Below the pieces are notes generated by a model that did no database searches, had not been told where the DNA came from, and saw only the letters and a program-made list of their open reading frames with translations. Positions 24,040 through 33,289 of a stretch of 35,147 nucleotides of DNA are shown here, piece by piece. The DNA is from Nitrospirae bacterium JdFR-86. Lineage in GTDB: Bacteria; Nitrospirota; Thermodesulfovibrionia; Thermodesulfovibrionales; JdFR-86. The first letter of the stretch is position 1. Each line of letters opens with the position of its first letter. The translations under genes and the position numbers were made by a program. The stretch lies in assembly GCA_002011815.1 (NCBI GenBank), contig MTOV01000002.1, forward strand, positions 67,981 to 103,127. Reading direction: 5' to 3'.

Positions 24040-24804
24040 ATGGGAGATAAGCTGATAAAAGTCCTTATTGCGGACGGCAGTACAGCCTTCATCATGTATA
24101 TCTCCATTGTTCTTCAGAGAATGGGCATTGATAAAATCATCCCTGCTGAAAGCGGAGTAGAAGCACTAAAACTTCTGAAGATACTAACACCGGACGTTGT
24201 GATGCTCGATATACTCATGCCTCTAATGGATGGTATAACAGCCCTGAAATACATTAAAGCCGACGAGCAGACTTCAGGTATACCTGTAATTCTGATTTCA
24301 ACCAAACACGACAAGGAATCAAGGGAAGAGTGCGAAAGACTTGGATGCTCCGGCTATCTGACCAAACCTGTAAATATAACCGAATTACATAAAACTCTCC
24401 AAAACTGCATCACATTTACTGGAGGCAAAAAACGGAAATTTCTGAGAACCTCATTCAACAGGAAAGTAGTGCTGAATTACAACGGCATATTAAAGGAGTT
24501 CTTTGCCGTAACTCTTTCTGAAGGGGGAATATTCATCAGGAAAAAAGACCCCTTGCCTGTTGGATCAGAAGTAGAGGTCATCCTGCCCCTAAAGGATAAA
24601 GAACTTTCTCTGAACGGCACGGTAATCTATCAAAAGGGTCTTTTCGGAGATATATTCAGGATTCCGCCTGGCATGGCAATAGAATTCAAAGACATGACTG
24701 CTGAAGAGTCAACAACACTCAGGAACCATATAATAGAACTCCTCACCAAGGATATCCTCGAAGAACAGGACGAACCCATTATCACAATAGACAATAACTT
24801 CTGA
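24040..24804 (+). CDS. Response regulator with PilZ domain
   Basis: A 254-residue protein. The receiver domain (residues 5-122) has phospho-acceptor D57 (VVMLDILMPLMDG) and K109 in YLTKPVN. The PilZ domain (about 130-235) resembles the PilZ family found with gliding and twitching motility proteins. R132xxxR136 is present, but the second c-di-GMP motif (D/N)xSxxG reads TLSEGG (158-163), with Thr for Asp/Asn. c-di-GMP binding is therefore plausible but uncertain. No Shine-Dalgarno precedes the ATG. It follows the HD-GYP gene by 54 bp, and its stop is 4 bp from the convergent rnr stop. Confidence 0.85.
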   Translation: MGDKLIKVLIADGSTAFIMYISIVLQRMGIDKIIPAESGVEALKLLKILTPDVVMLDILMPLMDGITALKYIKADEQTSGIPVILISTKHDKESREECERLGCSGYLTKPVNITELHKTLQNCITFTGGKKRKFLRTSFNRKVVLNYNGILKEFFAVTLSEGGIFIRKKDPLPVGSEVEVILPLKDKELSLNGTVIYQKGLFGDIFRIPPGMAIEFKDMTAEESTTLRNHIIELLTKDILEEQDEPIITIDNNF

Positions 24805-24808
24805 ATAA

Positions 24809-26890
24809 TTAGATTCCAAAGATTATTTCTCTTTCATCCATATCGACTCTGTCTACCCTCACTTTCAAGCTTTGTCCTATTTTGAACGCTTTGCCCGTGC
24901 TTTTACCTCTAAGTGTTAAAGTGCGGTCATCGTATTTATAAAAGTCATCCGTTATATATGAGACATGAAGAAACCCTTCTACATAAAAGTCATTCAATCT
25001 CACCCTGAGCCCATAAGGCGTAACGCCCACAATTTTCCCTTCAAACTCATCACCGACCTTATCTTTCATGAACCACATTCTCATTGCATTTATTATCTCT
25101 GATTCTGCTTCATCAGCAACCCTCTCTCTCCGTGATGAATTAAATGCGATATCCGGCAGAAGTTCTTCGAGTTCTTTAATCCGCTTGTCAGAAAACCGTC
25201 TCTTGGTCAGCACCTCTTTCAGTACTCTGTGCACGACGAGGTCAGGGTAACGCCTTATAGGAGATGTAAAATGCGTATAACATTCTGAGGCGAGTCCGAA
25301 ATGCCCGACATTCACCGGCGAATATCTCGCCTGCTTCATGCTTCTTAAAACAAGGTAGGTTATTATTTCTTCCTCATCCGTTCCCTTGACTGCCTCAAGC
25401 AGTTTATGAAGCTTTTTCGGCTCGGGCTTGTTTCTTCCTTTCAGGACCGGCTTTACGAGCTTCATCACGTTTTCAATCTTTGCCGGGTCTGGCTCTTCAT
25501 GTATTCTGTAAAGTGCAGGCACGCCCAGATTAAAAAGATATTCTGCCACAGCCTCGTTTGCTGCTATCATGAACTCCTCTATTATCATATGGGCAAAGTT
25601 TCTCTCTGCCCTGGCAATGGCTTCAGGTCTGCCCTGCATATCAAGAAGCACCTCTGGTTCAGGAAGGTCAAAATCAAGACTTCCCCTCTTACGCCTCTTT
25701 TCCCTGAGAATACTGCAGAGTTCGCCCATCAGTTCAAAGTCCTGAAGGAGATAGTCGTATCTCTGCCTTTCGTGTCTGTCCTGGTCTACGAGAATCTTCC
25801 TGACCGATGTATATGTCATTCTCTCATCGCTCTTTATCACGCTGGGGTAAAACTTTGTATTTACTCTATTGCCCTGTCTGTCAAAATGCATTTCAATAGT
25901 GAAAGCAGGTCTTTCGACCCTGGGTCTAAGACTGCACAGGTCTTCGGACAGCTCTTTTGGAAGCATGGGGATTACCCTGTCAGGGAAATACACGCTTGTT
26001 CCTCTTTTTCTTGCTTCAAGGTCTATGGGGGTATCCCAGTTGACATAAAATCCCACATCAGCTATGTGAACCCAGAGTGTGTAGCCGTGCTCAGCAAGCT
26101 GTATTGAGACGGCATCATCAAAGTCCTTTGCCCTTTCGCCGTCTATGGTAACCGTAGGCAGGTGCGTAAGGTCTTTCCGTCTGTCGCGACATTGTTTACT
26201 TCGCAGTAACTTCGCCTCATCACGGACAATTACAGGGAATCTCTTTGGCAAACTGAATTCCTCGATTATAGCCTCGACCTCTGCCTTCGGTTCATCCGGC
26301 TTCCTGATGACCTTTACCACACGCCCTGAAGGAGGCCTTTTGTCCGAAGGATAGTTGATAATCTCAGCGACGACCGTGTCGTTGTTCTTTGCCCCGCCCC
26401 TGTGCTTAGGTGAAATATAAATATCAAACGGAATAGACTTATTCTTTGGTTTCACGTAACAGCCATCTCTTGTTGCATCAAATCTTCCTGCGACTCTTGT
26501 GTGCACTCTTTCAAGTATTCTTATTATTCTTCCCTGGCGTTTTTGCCAGTTTTCGACCCTTACGACAACCCTGTCGCCGTCCATAGCGGCAAGCGTCGCC
26601 CTTGAAGGTATAAACAGGTCTCTTTGTCCGGGTTTTTCAGACACTACAAAACCGTATCCTTCCTTGTGCGCTTCAAAGTAACCAGTAATAAGCTCCATAT
26701 TCTCGGCAAGTCCGTAAAGTCCTTTTCTGGTACGAATGAGTTCGCCGCTTCTTAACATCCCTCTTAAAACCCGTTTTAAAGCCCTTGCCTCAGAACGGCT
26801 TAATCCCATCAAAGAGACGATTTCCTTAAAACGAAGAGGCTTGTGTGTCTTTTCTCTGAAAAATGAAAGGATGGATTCTTTGTTAATCAT
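24809..26890 (-). CDS. rnr: Ribonuclease R
   Basis: A 693-residue RNase II/R family exoribonuclease. In order: an N-terminal winged-helix domain (KPLRFKEIVSLMGLSRSEAR), cold-shock/OB domains (HKEGYGFVVSEKPGQRDLFI), and the RNB catalytic domain with TIDGERAKDFDDAVSIQ (catalytic aspartates) and FTSPIRRYPDLVVHR. A C-terminal S1 domain (GDEFEGKIVGVTPYGLRVRL) follows. It degrades structured RNA in the 3' to 5' direction. It lacks the very basic C-terminal tail of E. coli RNase R. It lies 39 bp after cdd, in a likely TPR-cdd-rnr transcript. Confidence 0.95.
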   Translation of the reverse strand: MINKESILSFFREKTHKPLRFKEIVSLMGLSRSEARALKRVLRGMLRSGELIRTRKGLYGLAENMELITGYFEAHKEGYGFVVSEKPGQRDLFIPSRATLAAMDGDRVVVRVENWQKRQGRIIRILERVHTRVAGRFDATRDGCYVKPKNKSIPFDIYISPKHRGGAKNNDTVVAEIINYPSDKRPPSGRVVKVIRKPDEPKAEVEAIIEEFSLPKRFPVIVRDEAKLLRSKQCRDRRKDLTHLPTVTIDGERAKDFDDAVSIQLAEHGYTLWVHIADVGFYVNWDTPIDLEARKRGTSVYFPDRVIPMLPKELSEDLCSLRPRVERPAFTIEMHFDRQGNRVNTKFYPSVIKSDERMTYTSVRKILVDQDRHERQRYDYLLQDFELMGELCSILREKRRKRGSLDFDLPEPEVLLDMQGRPEAIARAERNFAHMIIEEFMIAANEAVAEYLFNLGVPALYRIHEEPDPAKIENVMKLVKPVLKGRNKPEPKKLHKLLEAVKGTDEEEIITYLVLRSMKQARYSPVNVGHFGLASECYTHFTSPIRRYPDLVVHRVLKEVLTKRRFSDKRIKELEELLPDIAFNSSRRERVADEAESEIINAMRMWFMKDKVGDEFEGKIVGVTPYGLRVRLNDFYVEGFLHVSYITDDFYKYDDRTLTLRGKSTGKAFKIGQSLKVRVDRVDMDEREIIFGI

Positions 26891-26929
26891 ACGACTATTT
26901 TACGCTATTCAGGCAGGTTTGTCGAAACA

Positions 26930-27316
26930 TTACTTACTGAAGGGATAAGGCAGAAGCTCGGCTATTGTGAATTTTTTAATCCCGGTCTTTGACCGAAGAT
27001 AAAGCTGTATGTCAGGAGCAAATTCCATAAGCATCTGCCTGCAGGAGCCGCAGGGGAAACAATATCTTTCATCGTTCGAGACTATAGCCATTGCACTAAA
27101 GGACGTGTAGCCGTCTGATAAAGCACTCTGCAAAGCCACACGTTCAGCACATGCGGTCAGCATAAGCGAAGGGTTTTCTATATTGCAGCCTGTATAAGTT
27201 TTGCCGTCTGCACACAAAAGCGCTGCACCAACCTTGAAACCTGAATAAGGCGCAATCGCCCTTTTCATGGCATCTTCCGCAAGAGATATTAATGCTTCGA
27301 TGTCTTCAGAGGTCAT
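26930..27316 (-). CDS. cdd: Cytidine deaminase
   Basis: A 128-residue homotetrameric-type cytidine deaminase. Zinc ligands and the catalytic glutamate are visible in TACAERVALQSAL (Cys-Ala-Glu) and PCGSCRQMLMEF; the substrate-binding N-terminal block is YSGFKVGAALL and GCNIENPS. It deaminates cytidine and deoxycytidine to uridine in pyrimidine salvage. Length is standard. The start lies 2 bp after the stop of the TPR gene, so the genes are co-transcribed. Confidence 0.95.
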   Translation of the reverse strand: MTSEDIEALISLAEDAMKRAIAPYSGFKVGAALLCADGKTYTGCNIENPSLMLTACAERVALQSALSDGYTSFSAMAIVSNDERYCFPCGSCRQMLMEFAPDIQLYLRSKTGIKKFTIAELLPYPFSK

Positions 27317-27318
27317 TA

Positions 27319-28065
27319 TCAGTATTTAAGTATCTCGATGTAGTCTCTCAGGTCTTTCTGCTCCTCTGTCTCTGCCTCTGCAATCTGTCTTCTGAATTCC
27401 TCCTCAGCCTTTTCCCTGTCACTTTTGAAACGAGGGTCAAGCTCAATTGCCTTTGCAATTGCAGTAGCAGCCTTACCATAACTGCCTTTTGCATTGTATG
27501 CCAGCGCAAGGGCATAATATGCAGGATAAAACCGGGGAAATCTTCTAATGGCATTCTTGAATGCAGCAATGGCTTCATCATAATTGCCGGCTCTGTAATA
27601 GGAGCGGCCAAGATTGTAAAACGCCTTCTCCGGTGTCCGGTAAAGTGGATTGTCAAGGGCTTTCTTACAGTTGTCAATCGCCGTATCCCACTGCTTGAGC
27701 TTGTAATAAACATAGCAGAGATTATTATACGCCTCTGAATAAGACGGCTTTATCTTCACTGCCTTCTTAAAAGACTCTTTTGCCTTTGGAAGATTCTGAA
27801 GCCTCAGATAAATAACGCCAAGGGCGTTGTGGACTTCTTCGTTTCTGGGATTCAGCTCAAGGGACTTCTGGAACTCCACGAATGCAAGCTGAATCTTATC
27901 AGCGCTGAGATAAGACGTCCCAAGCTTATAATGCGCCTGGGCTTCCTTTTTCCTCTCCGCGCTTACACAGGAAAAGGAAACAAACACAAGCACCACAAGC
28001 AGTAACTTCAAAAAACAGTTAATGTTTCTTAAAGAACGGTTGAGCTTTAATGTCATCCCTTGCAT
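27319..28065 (-). CDS. TPR protein, PilF/PilW-like (type IV pilus assembly type)
   Basis: A 248-residue exported protein. A GAGGTGA Shine-Dalgarno six bases upstream fixes the start. The hydrophobic segment (about 16-33) ends FVSFSCVSAERKK: a cysteine is present but the lipobox is imperfect (Ser at -3), so it could be a lipoprotein or be cut after VSA. Several tetratricopeptide repeats follow. The segment KKALDNPLYRTPEKAFYNLG is characteristic of PilF/PilW, which helps assemble the pilus secretin. Known members lie near ispG or pil genes; here it is with cdd and rnr, so the pilus role is inferred. The PilJ-like kinase in this window would fit type IV pilus biology. Confidence 0.8.
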   Translation of the reverse strand: MQGMTLKLNRSLRNINCFLKLLLVVLVFVSFSCVSAERKKEAQAHYKLGTSYLSADKIQLAFVEFQKSLELNPRNEEVHNALGVIYLRLQNLPKAKESFKKAVKIKPSYSEAYNNLCYVYYKLKQWDTAIDNCKKALDNPLYRTPEKAFYNLGRSYYRAGNYDEAIAAFKNAIRRFPRFYPAYYALALAYNAKGSYGKAATAIAKAIELDPRFKSDREKAEEEFRRQIAEAETEEQKDLRDYIEILKY

Positions 28066-28192
28066 ATAAAATCACCTCATTTGGCTTACCAGAATTTACA
28101 TACTGAAAAATTCCGGCACCAGCACATTCTATAATAGCAAAAAACTGCCCTGCATGGTATTATTAAAAGGTTTTGTTTCGGAGAAAGGCTGC

Positions 28193-29059
28193 TTGTCTTA
28201 CACAGAGAAAATAAATCCCGCTTCAAAAGGCATCGACGCCTTGCCTACCGGCAGGATTCTTAGACTCATTCACCGTGAAGACTCAAAAGTCATAGAGGTT
28301 GTAAAAAAGCAGCTTCCGCAAATCGAAAAAGCCGTAGAAGATGCCGTAAACGTAATCAAGAACAATGGAAAAGTCTTTTATATTGGTGCCGGCACAAGCG
28401 GCAGACTCGGAGTGCTTGACGCAGCAGAGATTCCACCGACCTTTGGATGCAACTCTTTTAAAGCCATCATTGCAGGCGGTAAAACCGCAGTGTATAAGGC
28501 AGTGGAAGGAGCCGAAGACAACAGACAAGCAGGCAGAAAAGCTGCATTCAAGATAACCAAGAAAGACATGGCAGTAGGAATATCGGCAAGTGGAAAAACA
28601 CCGTTTGTGCTTTCAGCCCTTAAAGCGGCAAAACAAAAAGGTGCTAAATGCTGGCTAATCACATGCAATGAGACCGATAAATACCCCTTCCTCGACGGCA
28701 TGATAAAGCTCATAACCGGTGCTGAGATAGTGGCAGGCTCCACAAGACTCAAGGCAGCAACCGCCACAAAAATCACACTCAATATGTTCTCCACTGCCAC
28801 AATGACAAAACTGGGCAGGGTCTATGACGGACTCATGATAGACGTCGTTCCATCCAACAAAAAGCTAATAGAGCGTGCCACAGGCATTATAACAAAGATA
28901 ACAGGATGCAACAGGAGAAAAGCCTTACAATATCTGAAACTCTCAGGTATGAATCCTAAAGTAGCAGTACTGATGCTCGAAAAAGAAGTATCAAAGAGAA
29001 AAGCCGAAAAACTTCTTAAAGATGCAGAAGGTTCGCTGAGAAAAGCTTTAAACAGGTAA
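28193..29059 (+). CDS. murQ: N-acetylmuramic acid 6-phosphate etherase
   Basis: About 288 residues from TTG 28193, chosen because GGAG lies 9 bases upstream and family proteins begin just before the segment YTEKINPASKGID. An ATG at 28154 would add 13 residues without a ribosome site. The SIS-fold motif GAGTSGRLGVLDAAEIPPTF contains the catalytic glutamate; EGAEDNRQAG and VVPSNKKLIERATGII are also typical. The enzyme cleaves the lactyl ether of MurNAc-6-P to give GlcNAc-6-P in cell wall recycling. It is a monocistronic gene facing folP, with the two 3' ends overlapping by 12 bp. A TATAAT (28130-28135) lies upstream. No anmK or transporter is nearby. Confidence 0.93.
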   Translation: MSYTEKINPASKGIDALPTGRILRLIHREDSKVIEVVKKQLPQIEKAVEDAVNVIKNNGKVFYIGAGTSGRLGVLDAAEIPPTFGCNSFKAIIAGGKTAVYKAVEGAEDNRQAGRKAAFKITKKDMAVGISASGKTPFVLSALKAAKQKGAKCWLITCNETDKYPFLDGMIKLITGAEIVAGSTRLKAATATKITLNMFSTATMTKLGRVYDGLMIDVVPSNKKLIERATGIITKITGCNRRKALQYLKLSGMNPKVAVLMLEKEVSKRKAEKLLKDAEGSLRKALNR

Positions 29060-29893
29060 GACCTTTTCCCTCTTTATTGCATCAGCCACTTTTGCAACCT
29101 TTGCCATTTCTTTTACATCGTGGACTCTTATTATATTTGCCCCGTTTAGTATAGAAACAGCAATCACTGCGGCTGTGCCCTCAAGGCGCTCGGAGGGCGG
29201 AACATCACCGAGTATTTTACCTATAAACGCCTTTCTTGACGGTCCGATAAGGACAGGTTTGCCCAGAAGAGTAAATTCATGAAGATTCTTTATTATTTCA
29301 AGGTTATGATCGAATGTCTTTCCGAAGCCTATACCAGGGTCTATGATAATTTTGTCTATTCCTGCGTCTTCTGCCAATCTGATACCCTCCCGCAGGTAGT
29401 CCATTATTTCAGGAATCAGGGCTTCATACGTAGGGTTTATCTGCATATCCCGTGGCGTGCCCTTTATGTGCATGATAATGACAGGCACATTGTATTTTGA
29501 GACTACGGCAGGCATTTCCGCATCGAACCTGAGGCCGCTTATGTCATTTACTATGGATGCACCTGCATCAAGTGCCTCTTTTGCGACCTGCGCCCTGTAT
29601 GTGTCTATGGATATTGGGACTTTTATTTCTTTTGAAAGGGCTTTTATAACTGGAATTGTGCGTCTGAGTTCTTCTTCAACTGATACAGGTTCAGAGCCTG
29701 GTCTTGTTGACTGTCCACCGACATCAATGATATCAGCCCCTTCTTCAACCATTTCATGCGCCCGCTTTATGGCATGAGCCTCGTCAAAATAGAGTCCGCC
29801 GTCTGAAAAAGAATCAGGAGTGACATTGAGAATCCCCATTATGTAGGTCTTCCGGGAGAAATCGAAGGAATAGCCGTTCCAGCTGAGTTTCAT
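29048..29893 (-). CDS. folP: Dihydropteroate synthase
   Basis: A 281-residue TIM-barrel enzyme with the two pterin-binding signatures IMGILNVTPDSFSDGG and EEGADIIDVGGQSTRPG, and the conserved IVNDISG, IIDPGIGFGKT and IGPSRKAFIG segments. It condenses 6-hydroxymethyl-dihydropterin diphosphate with p-aminobenzoate in folate synthesis and is the sulfonamide target. It starts 2 bp after the ftsH stop, the common ftsH-folP pairing, and its 3' end overlaps convergent murQ by 12 bp. Confidence 0.96.
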   Translation of the reverse strand: MKLSWNGYSFDFSRKTYIMGILNVTPDSFSDGGLYFDEAHAIKRAHEMVEEGADIIDVGGQSTRPGSEPVSVEEELRRTIPVIKALSKEIKVPISIDTYRAQVAKEALDAGASIVNDISGLRFDAEMPAVVSKYNVPVIIMHIKGTPRDMQINPTYEALIPEIMDYLREGIRLAEDAGIDKIIIDPGIGFGKTFDHNLEIIKNLHEFTLLGKPVLIGPSRKAFIGKILGDVPPSERLEGTAAVIAVSILNGANIIRVHDVKEMAKVAKVADAIKREKVLPV

Positions 29894-29895
29894 TA

Positions 29896-31731
29896 CTAAG
29901 TGGCGAGCACCTCTGTCAGTCCGCGCTCGCGCAGAAACTCATCTATCTCAGAGGCATCCATCGTCTCTCTCTCAAGAAGGGCTGACGCAAACGCAACAAG
30001 TGTATCGTAATGTTCAGTAAGGAGTTTCTTTGCCCTTGCATATGCCTCGGTTACTATCCGTTTTACTTCTTCATCTATATCCTCAGCAGTCTTTTCACTG
30101 TAGTCCTTATGTTTGGCTATCTCCCTGCCGAGGAATATCTGTTCGTCTCTCTTGCCGAAGGTAAGCGGACCCAGCTTTTCACTCATACCCCATTCAGTGA
30201 CCATTTTTCTCGCAATCTCGGTTGCACGTTCAAGGTCATTGCCTGCACCTGTAGTCATGTGCTTCAAAGCCACTTCTTCAGCAGCCCTGCCGCCGAGTAA
30301 TACAGAAAGTGTTTTGTTCAGGTAGTCCTGAGAAAGAGTGTATCTGTCGTCCATGGGAAGCTGCTGTGTAACACCCAATGCCCTTCCCCTCGGAATAATA
30401 GTCACCTTGTGTATAGGGTCTGTGCCTGGTGTAAGCTTTGCAACAAGGGCATGACCAGCCTCATGGTAAGCAGTATTTCTCTTTTCTTCCTCACTTATAA
30501 CCATGCTCTTTCTGGCTGTGCCCATCAGCACTTTATCCTTTGCCTCTTCGAAATCAGACATATCAACCTTTGATTTCGATTTTCTTGCAGCAAGCAATGC
30601 AGCCTCGTTAACAAGGTTAGAAAGGTCTGCACCTGAAAACCCTGGTGTTCCCCTTGCTATCATCTCAAGATTCACGTCCTCAGCGAGAGGCACGTTCTTG
30701 GTGTGCACCTTAAGAATCTCGTGTCTGCCCTTTATGTCAGGCACTGGAACGACCACCTGTCTGTCGAACCTGCCAGGTCTTAAAAGCGCAGGGTCAAGCA
30801 CATCAGGCCTGTTTGTAGCTGCAAGGATTATAACCCCTTCTTTGCCTTCAAACCCGTCCATCTCCACGAGGAGCTGATTAAGGGTCTGCTCTCGTTCGTC
30901 ATGTCCGCCGCCAAGTCCTGCCCCTCTGTGACGACCTACGGCGTCTATCTCGTCTATGAAGACTATGCACGGTGCGTTCTTCTTTGCCTGGTCGAACAGG
31001 TCTCTAACCCTTGACGCACCTACACCTACAAACATCTCCACGAAGTCAGAACCAGAGATGCTGAAGAAAGGCACTCCTGCTTCACCTGCAATAGCCCTGG
31101 CAAGAAGAGTCTTACCTGTTCCGGGAGCACCTACAAGCAGTACGCCTTTTGGTATCTTTCCGCCGAGTTTGGAGAATTTCTGAGGGTCTTTAAGAAAATC
31201 TATTATCTCCTGGACTTCTTCTTTTGCCTCCTCTATACCTGCAACATCGGAAAACGTCACTTTTACCTGTTTCTCTGAAATCAGCCGTGCCTTCGCCTTG
31301 CCAAAAGACAGTGCCTTGTTGCCCCCGCTCTGCATCTGCCTCATAAAGAATATCCATATGAGGGCAAGGAATATAATCGGTCCCCAGGAGAAGAAAAAGT
31401 TTACATACCACGGACTCTGCTCAGGAGGCCTTACAGTAATCTCCACTCCTTTTTCCCTGAGGTGCTTTACGAGGTCTGGATACTCTGCTGCATACGTCTT
31501 GAATTTCTTACCGTCCCTAAGCCGTCCGACTATATGATTTTCCTGTATGACTACTTCTTCGACCTCGCCGGCATCGAGACTCGTCAGAAATTCAGAAAAT
31601 TTAATCTCCTCCTCTATCTTCTTTGGCGCACTAAGAAGGTTGAACAAGAGTATCATCATCATACCTATCAGAAGCCAGATAAAAAGGCTTCTGAACATGT
31701 TCAGATTTCCTGGATTCTTCTTCATATTCAT
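29896..31731 (-). CDS. ftsH: ATP-dependent zinc metalloprotease FtsH
   Basis: A 611-residue membrane-anchored AAA protease. Two N-terminal transmembrane helices (about 13-32 and 111-129) flank a periplasmic domain. The AAA module has Walker A GAPGTGKT (201-208), Walker [11 protein letters not shown] and the second region of homology ([19 protein letters not shown]). The zinc protease motif HEAGH is at 423-427, with the third ligand in the downstream helical domain. It degrades membrane and regulatory proteins such as LpxC or heat-shock sigma in model bacteria. GGGGAT precedes the start. It is 18 bp after rph in the same transcript. Confidence 0.97.
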   Translation of the reverse strand: MNMKKNPGNLNMFRSLFIWLLIGMMMILLFNLLSAPKKIEEEIKFSEFLTSLDAGEVEEVVIQENHIVGRLRDGKKFKTYAAEYPDLVKHLREKGVEITVRPPEQSPWYVNFFFSWGPIIFLALIWIFFMRQMQSGGNKALSFGKAKARLISEKQVKVTFSDVAGIEEAKEEVQEIIDFLKDPQKFSKLGGKIPKGVLLVGAPGTGKTLLARAIAGEAGVPFFSISGSDFVEMFVGVGASRVRDLFDQAKKNAPCIVFIDEIDAVGRHRGAGLGGGHDEREQTLNQLLVEMDGFEGKEGVIILAATNRPDVLDPALLRPGRFDRQVVVPVPDIKGRHEILKVHTKNVPLAEDVNLEMIARGTPGFSGADLSNLVNEAALLAARKSKSKVDMSDFEEAKDKVLMGTARKSMVISEEEKRNTAYHEAGHALVAKLTPGTDPIHKVTIIPRGRALGVTQQLPMDDRYTLSQDYLNKTLSVLLGGRAAEEVALKHMTTGAGNDLERATEIARKMVTEWGMSEKLGPLTFGKRDEQIFLGREIAKHKDYSEKTAEDIDEEVKRIVTEAYARAKKLLTEHYDTLVAFASALLERETMDASEIDEFLRERGLTEVLAT

Positions 31732-31749
31732 AAGATTTATCCCCTTATT

Positions 31750-32478
31750 TCATTTTAGCATACCTTCTTCTATTTCTGCCTTCTGTATATCTATGAGTTT
31801 ATTAATACCTTCTGTAGCGAGTTTCAGGAGTTCATCAAGTGTATCAGAACCAAAGGGCTGACCTTCAGCAGTGCCCTGAATTTCAACAAATTTACCACTG
31901 CCTGTCATAACGATGTTCATATCCACTTCTGCCTGAGAATCCTCCTCATAGCAGAGGTCAAGCATTGCCGTGCCGTTTACAACCCCGACGCTTACAGCAG
32001 CCACGTAATCCTTAAGAGGCATTTTTTCGAGCATACCCACATCAACAGCATGCTTGAGGGCATCTGCAAGACTTATGAATGCACCAGTAATGGCAGCGGT
32101 TCTTGTTCCGCCGTCCGCCTGTATGACATCGCAGTCCAGCCATACCGTTCTTTCGCCAAGAGCCTCAAGGTCAACTACAGAACGCAATGACCTGCCTATC
32201 AGTCTCTGAATCTCATGAGTCCGCCCGCCAATCCTTCCCTGCACTGACTCACGTATCATGCGCGTGGTGGTTGACCTCGGAAGCATAGAGTATTCAGCAG
32301 TAATCCAGCCTCTGCCCTGGTCTTTTAAAAACTGCGGCACCTTGTCCTCTATGGAAGCCGTGCATATAACCCTTGTATTGCCCATCTCTATGAGAACTGA
32401 ACCCTCGGCAACGCTTATATAGTTCCTTGTTATCTTAACAGGACGAAGCTCATTATACTGTCTGCCATCAAGCCTCAT
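31750..32478 (-). CDS. rph: Ribonuclease PH
   Basis: A 242-residue phosphorolytic exoribonuclease of the RNase PH/PNPase fold. Diagnostic segments: [50 protein letters not shown] and [20 protein letters not shown]. It trims tRNA precursors at the 3' end using phosphate. This matters here because one tRNA-Arg gene lacks an encoded CCA. The start is 1 bp from the murI stop. Confidence 0.96.
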   Translation of the reverse strand: MRLDGRQYNELRPVKITRNYISVAEGSVLIEMGNTRVICTASIEDKVPQFLKDQGRGWITAEYSMLPRSTTTRMIRESVQGRIGGRTHEIQRLIGRSLRSVVDLEALGERTVWLDCDVIQADGGTRTAAITGAFISLADALKHAVDVGMLEKMPLKDYVAAVSVGVVNGTAMLDLCYEEDSQAEVDMNIVMTGSGKFVEIQGTAEGQPFGSDTLDELLKLATEGINKLIDIQKAEIEEGMLK

Positions 32479-32479
32479 T

Positions 32480-33289
32480 CTATACCCCCAGCTCTATCTT
32501 ATTTATATTCTCTATCCTCTGCCCGAGAAACCTCTCTCCGATACTCTTAAACCTTTCAGGGCTGTCAGTCACGTAGAATTCTCTTACTGGGGCATCACTT
32601 GCAATGCCCTCAATGCCTTTGCTCTGGAGTTCATATTTTACCTCTTTAGCAGTCTCAACTGCAGAATCTATCAAAGTTACACCAGAACCCATAACCTCTG
32701 ATATGACCTTTTTCAATAAAGGATAATGCGTGCAACCAAGCACAAGTGTATCTATACCCATGTCTTTAACATGGCCAAGATATCTTGAAGCCGTAAGTCG
32801 CGGGACGTCTCCATCAAGCCAGCCTTCTTCAACAAGAGGCACGAAAAGAGGACAAGGACAGGAAAAAACCTCAATACTTTCATCGAAACTTTTTATAGCC
32901 TTCAGATACGAACTGCTTTTTATAGTCGCCTCTGTGCCTATGATACCTATTTTTTTGTTCTTTGTGTTCATGGCAGCGGCTTTTGCCCCCGGGGCTATAA
33001 CCCCTATAACAGGCACTGAAACCGTTTCCCTTATCCTGTCAATGCCGACAGCAGCCGCAGTGTTACACGCTACAACAAGCAATTTTATCTTCTTTGAAAG
33101 CAAAAATCTTGTGCACTCAAGCGAGTATCTTATAACAGTCTGGGGAGACCTTATTCCATAAGGCACACGGGCAGTGTCACCCAGATAAACAATGCTTTCA
33201 AAAGGCAACACCCTCTGTATTTCTCTTACTACTGTAAGTCCTCCTATGCCTGAATCAAAAACCCCTATTGGGGCGTTATTGTTCTGCAT
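32480..33289 (-). CDS. murI: Glutamate racemase
   Basis: A 269-residue cofactor-independent racemase with both catalytic cysteines in context: VVACNTAAA and [10 protein letters not shown], plus [17 protein letters not shown] and [11 protein letters not shown]. It makes D-glutamate for peptidoglycan. The start overlaps the GerMN gene by 14 bp. The murI-rph neighbourhood with an amidase and a GerMN protein is common in diderm bacteria. Confidence 0.96.
   Translation of the reverse strand: MQNNNAPIGVFDSGIGGLTVVREIQRVLPFESIVYLGDTARVPYGIRSPQTVIRYSLECTRFLLSKKIKLLVVACNTAAAVGIDRIRETVSVPVIGVIAPGAKAAAMNTKNKKIGIIGTEATIKSSSYLKAIKSFDESIEVFSCPCPLFVPLVEEGWLDGDVPRLTASRYLGHVKDMGIDTLVLGCTHYPLLKKVISEVMGSGVTLIDSAVETAKEVKYELQSKGIEGIASDAPVREFYVTDSPERFKSIGERFLGQRIENINKIELGV

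Noticed and set aside
25406-26107. 233-codon open frame on the plus strand inside rnr
   Set aside because: It is antisense to clearly recognisable RNase R catalytic motifs and has no domain or Shine-Dalgarno of its own; a codon-bias shadow.
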